From Parapedobacter soli (lineage in GTDB: Bacteria; Bacteroidota; Bacteroidia; Sphingobacteriales; Sphingobacteriaceae), in contig NZ_JAMXAY010000022.1 of the NCBI RefSeq assembly GCF_025460835.1, forward strand, positions 1 to 64,000: a DNA stretch of 64,000 nt, written 5' to 3'. Positions 62,101-64,000 of this stretch are shown here, in pieces. The notes beneath the pieces are model-generated. The model saw only the letters and a program-made list of their open reading frames with translations. It was not told where the DNA came from and did not search any database. Each line of letters opens with the position of its first letter. The first letter of the stretch is position 1. The translations under genes were made by a program, and so were the position numbers.

Positions 62101-62441
62101 ATTATTTCAGGGACGATCCAGATCATCCATTGGGGCTGAACGTCGATGCATATTATCCCCGGCCACTGCTGAGCGATAAAAACCATCACGTGCAAACGGG
62201 CTATCTGCAGGATGCATCCTATATCCGGCTGAAAAACCTCCAGGTGGGCTATACAGTCCCTGCACAACTCACCCAGAAAGTAGGCATCCAGCGCATGCGG
62301 GTTTATTTTTCGGGTGAGAACATCTGGACCATCACCAAGATGGCCAAGATGTTCGACCCCGAGACCGTAGACGGAGGGTGGGAAGGAAACGCCTACCCAC
62401 TCTCTAAAGTATATGCTTTCGGCCTCAGTTTAACCCTGTAA
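59190..62441 (+). CDS. SusC/RagA-type TonB-dependent outer membrane receptor
   Basis: 1083-aa glycan importer. Signal peptide with an unusually long basic start (about 45 residues, ending ATAQD; ATG at Met5 is a possible alternative). CarboxypepD_reg-like domain (about 50-130, VNGLVVSSADGTPLAGVSV), SusC hallmark DEVVVVGYGTQKKENLTGA, plug with LILIDGMEGD and SVLKDAAASSIYGSRAPFGV, and a 22-strand barrel ending AFGLSLTL. Complete and in frame. Pairs with the SusD gene 11 bp downstream. Confidence 0.96.
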   Translation: MNRKMKRKRRGSSGPDVRRPFVDRLIKIPLLCLAIAFFAAGGATAQDVRTVNGLVVSSADGTPLAGVSVRVKNGTAASGTDEEGRFAISVAQDATLVFSYVGYATAEVPVSGNFLNVTLYEEHQGLDEVVVVGYGTQKKENLTGAVSTISSETLNARPVSNTAQALQGAAPGLNITQSGALGGSLENRPSINVRGVGTIGEGSSGAPLILIDGMEGDINAISPQDIDNISVLKDAAASSIYGSRAPFGVILVTTKSGKSGKAVVQANGNFRSSSPLLLPEMMDSYTFVHYLNDARLNSAQGVFFTDERIQRIRDYMDGKITTTLVPRPGQENIWGDGYFEGNDNVDWYKAIYRSSAPSQEYALSASGGTEKVTYYVAGNYLDQTGLMRFGGDNYGRYNTTGRINGALSDKTSLTYIIRYSREEFERPSYMTNSLNMNIGRQGWPVLPLYDNNGYLYDSPSPALSLRDGGRGARQTDRLAQQLKLTVEPLAGWKVMGDINYSTTDVFYHWDLQRTYNYDVSGQPYPALTASEVHEEAGRENYMNTNIYTEYARSFGEHHLKALIGTQAELMKTRGLMAERQGIIVPSMPVIDGTSGNDPNGKPVPPEVSGANQHWSTQGYFGRINYNYDERYLIEGNLRYDGSSRFRQDKRWIYSPSVSAGWNLSNENFWSPVQRFVNVVKIRGSYGELSNQNTEDWYPTYVVMPINSSNGTWLVNGARPNTASAPGLISSTLSWEQVRTWNLGADLGFFGNRLSATVDYYTRYTDNMIGPAPELPVNLGTDVPRTNNTDLKTSGIELEVAWNDRLANGLGYHARFMMADSRTKITRYPNPTGNLGTYIAGRMAGEIWGYRTVGIAKTQEEMDAHLAGLPNGGQNPLGSNWQAGDLMFADLNGDGLVNNGSNTIGDHGDLAVIGNSSPRYLTSLDLGANFKGVDLRVFFQAVLKRDYFNNNIYFWGTAASVWNTVGLKSHTDYFRDDPDHPLGLNVDAYYPRPLLSDKNHHVQTGYLQDASYIRLKNLQVGYTVPAQLTQKVGIQRMRVYFSGENIWTITKMAKMFDPETVDGGWEGNAYPLSKVYAFGLSLTL

Positions 62442-62452
62442 AACGACAACAG

Positions 62453-64000
62453 ATGAAACAGCATAAGATAAAATTGATGATGCTGGCAGGCGTGGCCATG
62501 CTAGCACTTTACGCATGTAATAAGGAATTTCTGGAGCGGGAACCGCTGTCCGACATTATTCCCGAAAATTACCTGGTAGAAGAATCGCAGTTGGCTGCCT
62601 ATGCTATCAACCGGTATGGTACGCTAGCCGTATTCGAGCATTTCAACAAAGATATGCACACTGATGTGCAGGCGGGAAGATCATACAATAACCGGTTTGT
62701 GCCCGGTGAATGGAAGGTGGGGCAAAGCGGAGGTGAGTGGTCTTTTACCGAGATTTTCCAATGTAATTATTTCTTGCAAACGGTGGTGCCCCGTTTTGAG
62801 GCGGGCGATATTGCCGGCAATACGAGCGCGATAGGGCATTATATCGGCGAGATGTATTTCTTGCGGGCGTGGAATTACTTCCAGAAGCTCCAATCGCTAG
62901 GCGATTTCCCGATCATCAGGACCACGCTGCCCGACCAGATGGACGTACTGACCGAGGCAAGTAAACGTATGCCCCAAACCGAGGTTGCCCGTTTTATCCT
63001 TTCCGATCTCGACTCGGCCATCATACTGATGAATGAAGTATCTCCTGACGGCAAGAAGAACCGGTTGTCGAAAGCCAGCGCCCAGTTGCTGAAATCTCGG
63101 GTTGCCCTTTATCAAGGAACATTCCTGAAGTATTTCAGCGGTACCGCGTTCGTGCCGAACGGACCCGAATGGCCGGGAAAAAGCAAGGAGTACAACGCTT
63201 CGTATAACTTCCAATCGGGAAGCATTGAGGGTGAAATCGAATTCTTCCTGACACAGGCAATGGATGCGGCAAAAGCCGTGGCCGACGCGGTGCCGTTGGT
63301 GGCCAATACCATGACAGCGCGGGCCGAAACCGACAACCAGGCGTTTGCGTTGGCCAGCGAGGCCAATCCCTTTGCACAGATGTTTAGCGAAACCGACCTG
63401 TCGGGCTACAGCGAAGTGTTGTTGTGGCGCGATTACGACCTCGGGCTCGGAATAATGAACTCCATACCTAACGGTATCCAGGAACATAACGGATGGGGGT
63501 ATACCCGTGGTTACATAGACCGCTTTGTGATGGCAAACGGCCTACCTATCTATGCTCCGGGATCGGGTTATGCGGGCGATGATTACATCGAAGATGTGCG
63601 TACAGACCGCGATGGCCGCCTATGGCTCTTCCTGGCCCAGCCGGGACAGATTAATATTTTACACCCCTCGCCGTTGGGCACCCATGCAACCCCCATTGTA
63701 ATTGTTCCCGATATCCTGAACGTACTTGGCAACCACGACAATCCGACCGGCTATATTGCCCGCAAAGGCAATGTCTACGACGGCGCACAACATGGTAACG
63801 GGCGGGGTGATGTAGGGAGCATCGTGTTCAGAGCTGTTGAGGCGTACCTCAACTACATGGAAGCTTGCTACGAGAAGAACGGAAGCCTAGACGGAACGGC
63901 TCAATCGTATTGGCAGCAAATTAGGCAGCGGGCCGGCGTGGATACCGATTTCCAGAAAACCATCGAGGCGACCGACCTTTCTATCGAGGCGACGAATGAC
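62453..64000 (+). CDS. RagB/SusD family lipoprotein, 5' part
   Basis: At least 516 codons, open to the window end. ATG at 62453; lipobox LYAC, then NKEFLEREPLSDIIPENYLVEESQ as in SusD starts, and GEMYFLRAWNYFQKLQSLGDF-type SusD helix segments. RAVEAYLNYMEACYEKNG near 63830 is the late TPR-like SusD region, so little of the gene is missing. Partner of the preceding SusC. Confidence 0.93.
   Translation, partial: MKQHKIKLMMLAGVAMLALYACNKEFLEREPLSDIIPENYLVEESQLAAYAINRYGTLAVFEHFNKDMHTDVQAGRSYNNRFVPGEWKVGQSGGEWSFTEIFQCNYFLQTVVPRFEAGDIAGNTSAIGHYIGEMYFLRAWNYFQKLQSLGDFPIIRTTLPDQMDVLTEASKRMPQTEVARFILSDLDSAIILMNEVSPDGKKNRLSKASAQLLKSRVALYQGTFLKYFSGTAFVPNGPEWPGKSKEYNASYNFQSGSIEGEIEFFLTQAMDAAKAVADAVPLVANTMTARAETDNQAFALASEANPFAQMFSETDLSGYSEVLLWRDYDLGLGIMNSIPNGIQEHNGWGYTRGYIDRFVMANGLPIYAPGSGYAGDDYIEDVRTDRDGRLWLFLAQPGQINILHPSPLGTHATPIVIVPDILNVLGNHDNPTGYIARKGNVYDGAQHGNGRGDVGSIVFRAVEAYLNYMEACYEKNGSLDGTAQSYWQQIRQRAGVDTDFQKTIEATDLSIEATND

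Overview
The window reads as chromosomal DNA of a Bacteroidota bacterium, most likely Sphingobacteriia (Pedobacter / Sphingobacterium / Parapedobacter-like). The reasons are two SusC/SusD pairs, relaxed Bacteroidota lipoboxes, DUF3127, DUF5107-TPR, S46 peptidase, short CarB and clade II nos genes, and many promoters with the Bacteroidota -7 element TAnnTTTG. No rRNA, tRNA, CRISPR array or intact insertion sequence was seen.

Layout: (1) 1-5938, end of a sulfated-glycan locus: the 3' part of a susC whose frame looks broken at the window edge, a susD, and two secreted S1 sulfatases. (2) 5949-17048, housekeeping: YkuK nuclease-like, upp, DUF4197 lipoprotein, a GDPD-EEP fusion, DUF2752/TM2 membrane pair, rRNA methyltransferase, DUF3127, a barrel protein, TPR histidine kinase, fumC. 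(3) 17318-33683, an anaerobic/N-oxide island: Crp/Fnr regulator coupled to a heme-copper-oxidase-like membrane protein, a clade II nitrous oxide reductase operon (nosC-Z-B-like-L-D-F-Y), ric, a DUF59 Fe-S protein, an unknown 607-aa protein, a divergent CynX-like transporter, and nrdD-nrdG. (4) 33760-38021, carB, a barrel protein, and a 560-bp gene-free patch of hairpins, an 11-bp phased repeat and a transporter remnant. (5) 38022-44556, KDPG aldolase, galactonate dehydratase and two alpha-L-rhamnosidases. (6) 44557-45457, gene debris. (7) 45458-53132, DPP11-like peptidase, glmS, cold-shock protein, methyltransferase, quinone oxidoreductase, lipocalin. (8) 53257-64000, a second sugar locus: AraC regulator, sugar porter, DUF5107-TPR protein, SusC, SusD (runs off the end).

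The most notable points are these. The class III ribonucleotide reductase is split: nrdD ends after its zinc site, and the glycyl-radical motif RVMGY sits on a separate overlapping 60-codon ORF between nrdD and nrdG. Look-alike 18-bp Crp/Fnr-type sites lie 40-41 bp upstream of the predicted start points of the crp, nos and nrdD transcripts, and one lies about 61 bp upstream of the unknown 607-aa gene, which suggests one regulon for this island. Positions 37479-37731 hold thirteen units with an 11-bp period plus several near-perfect hairpins that no gene explains. upp has a full promoter that places +1 on the A of its ATG (leaderless).
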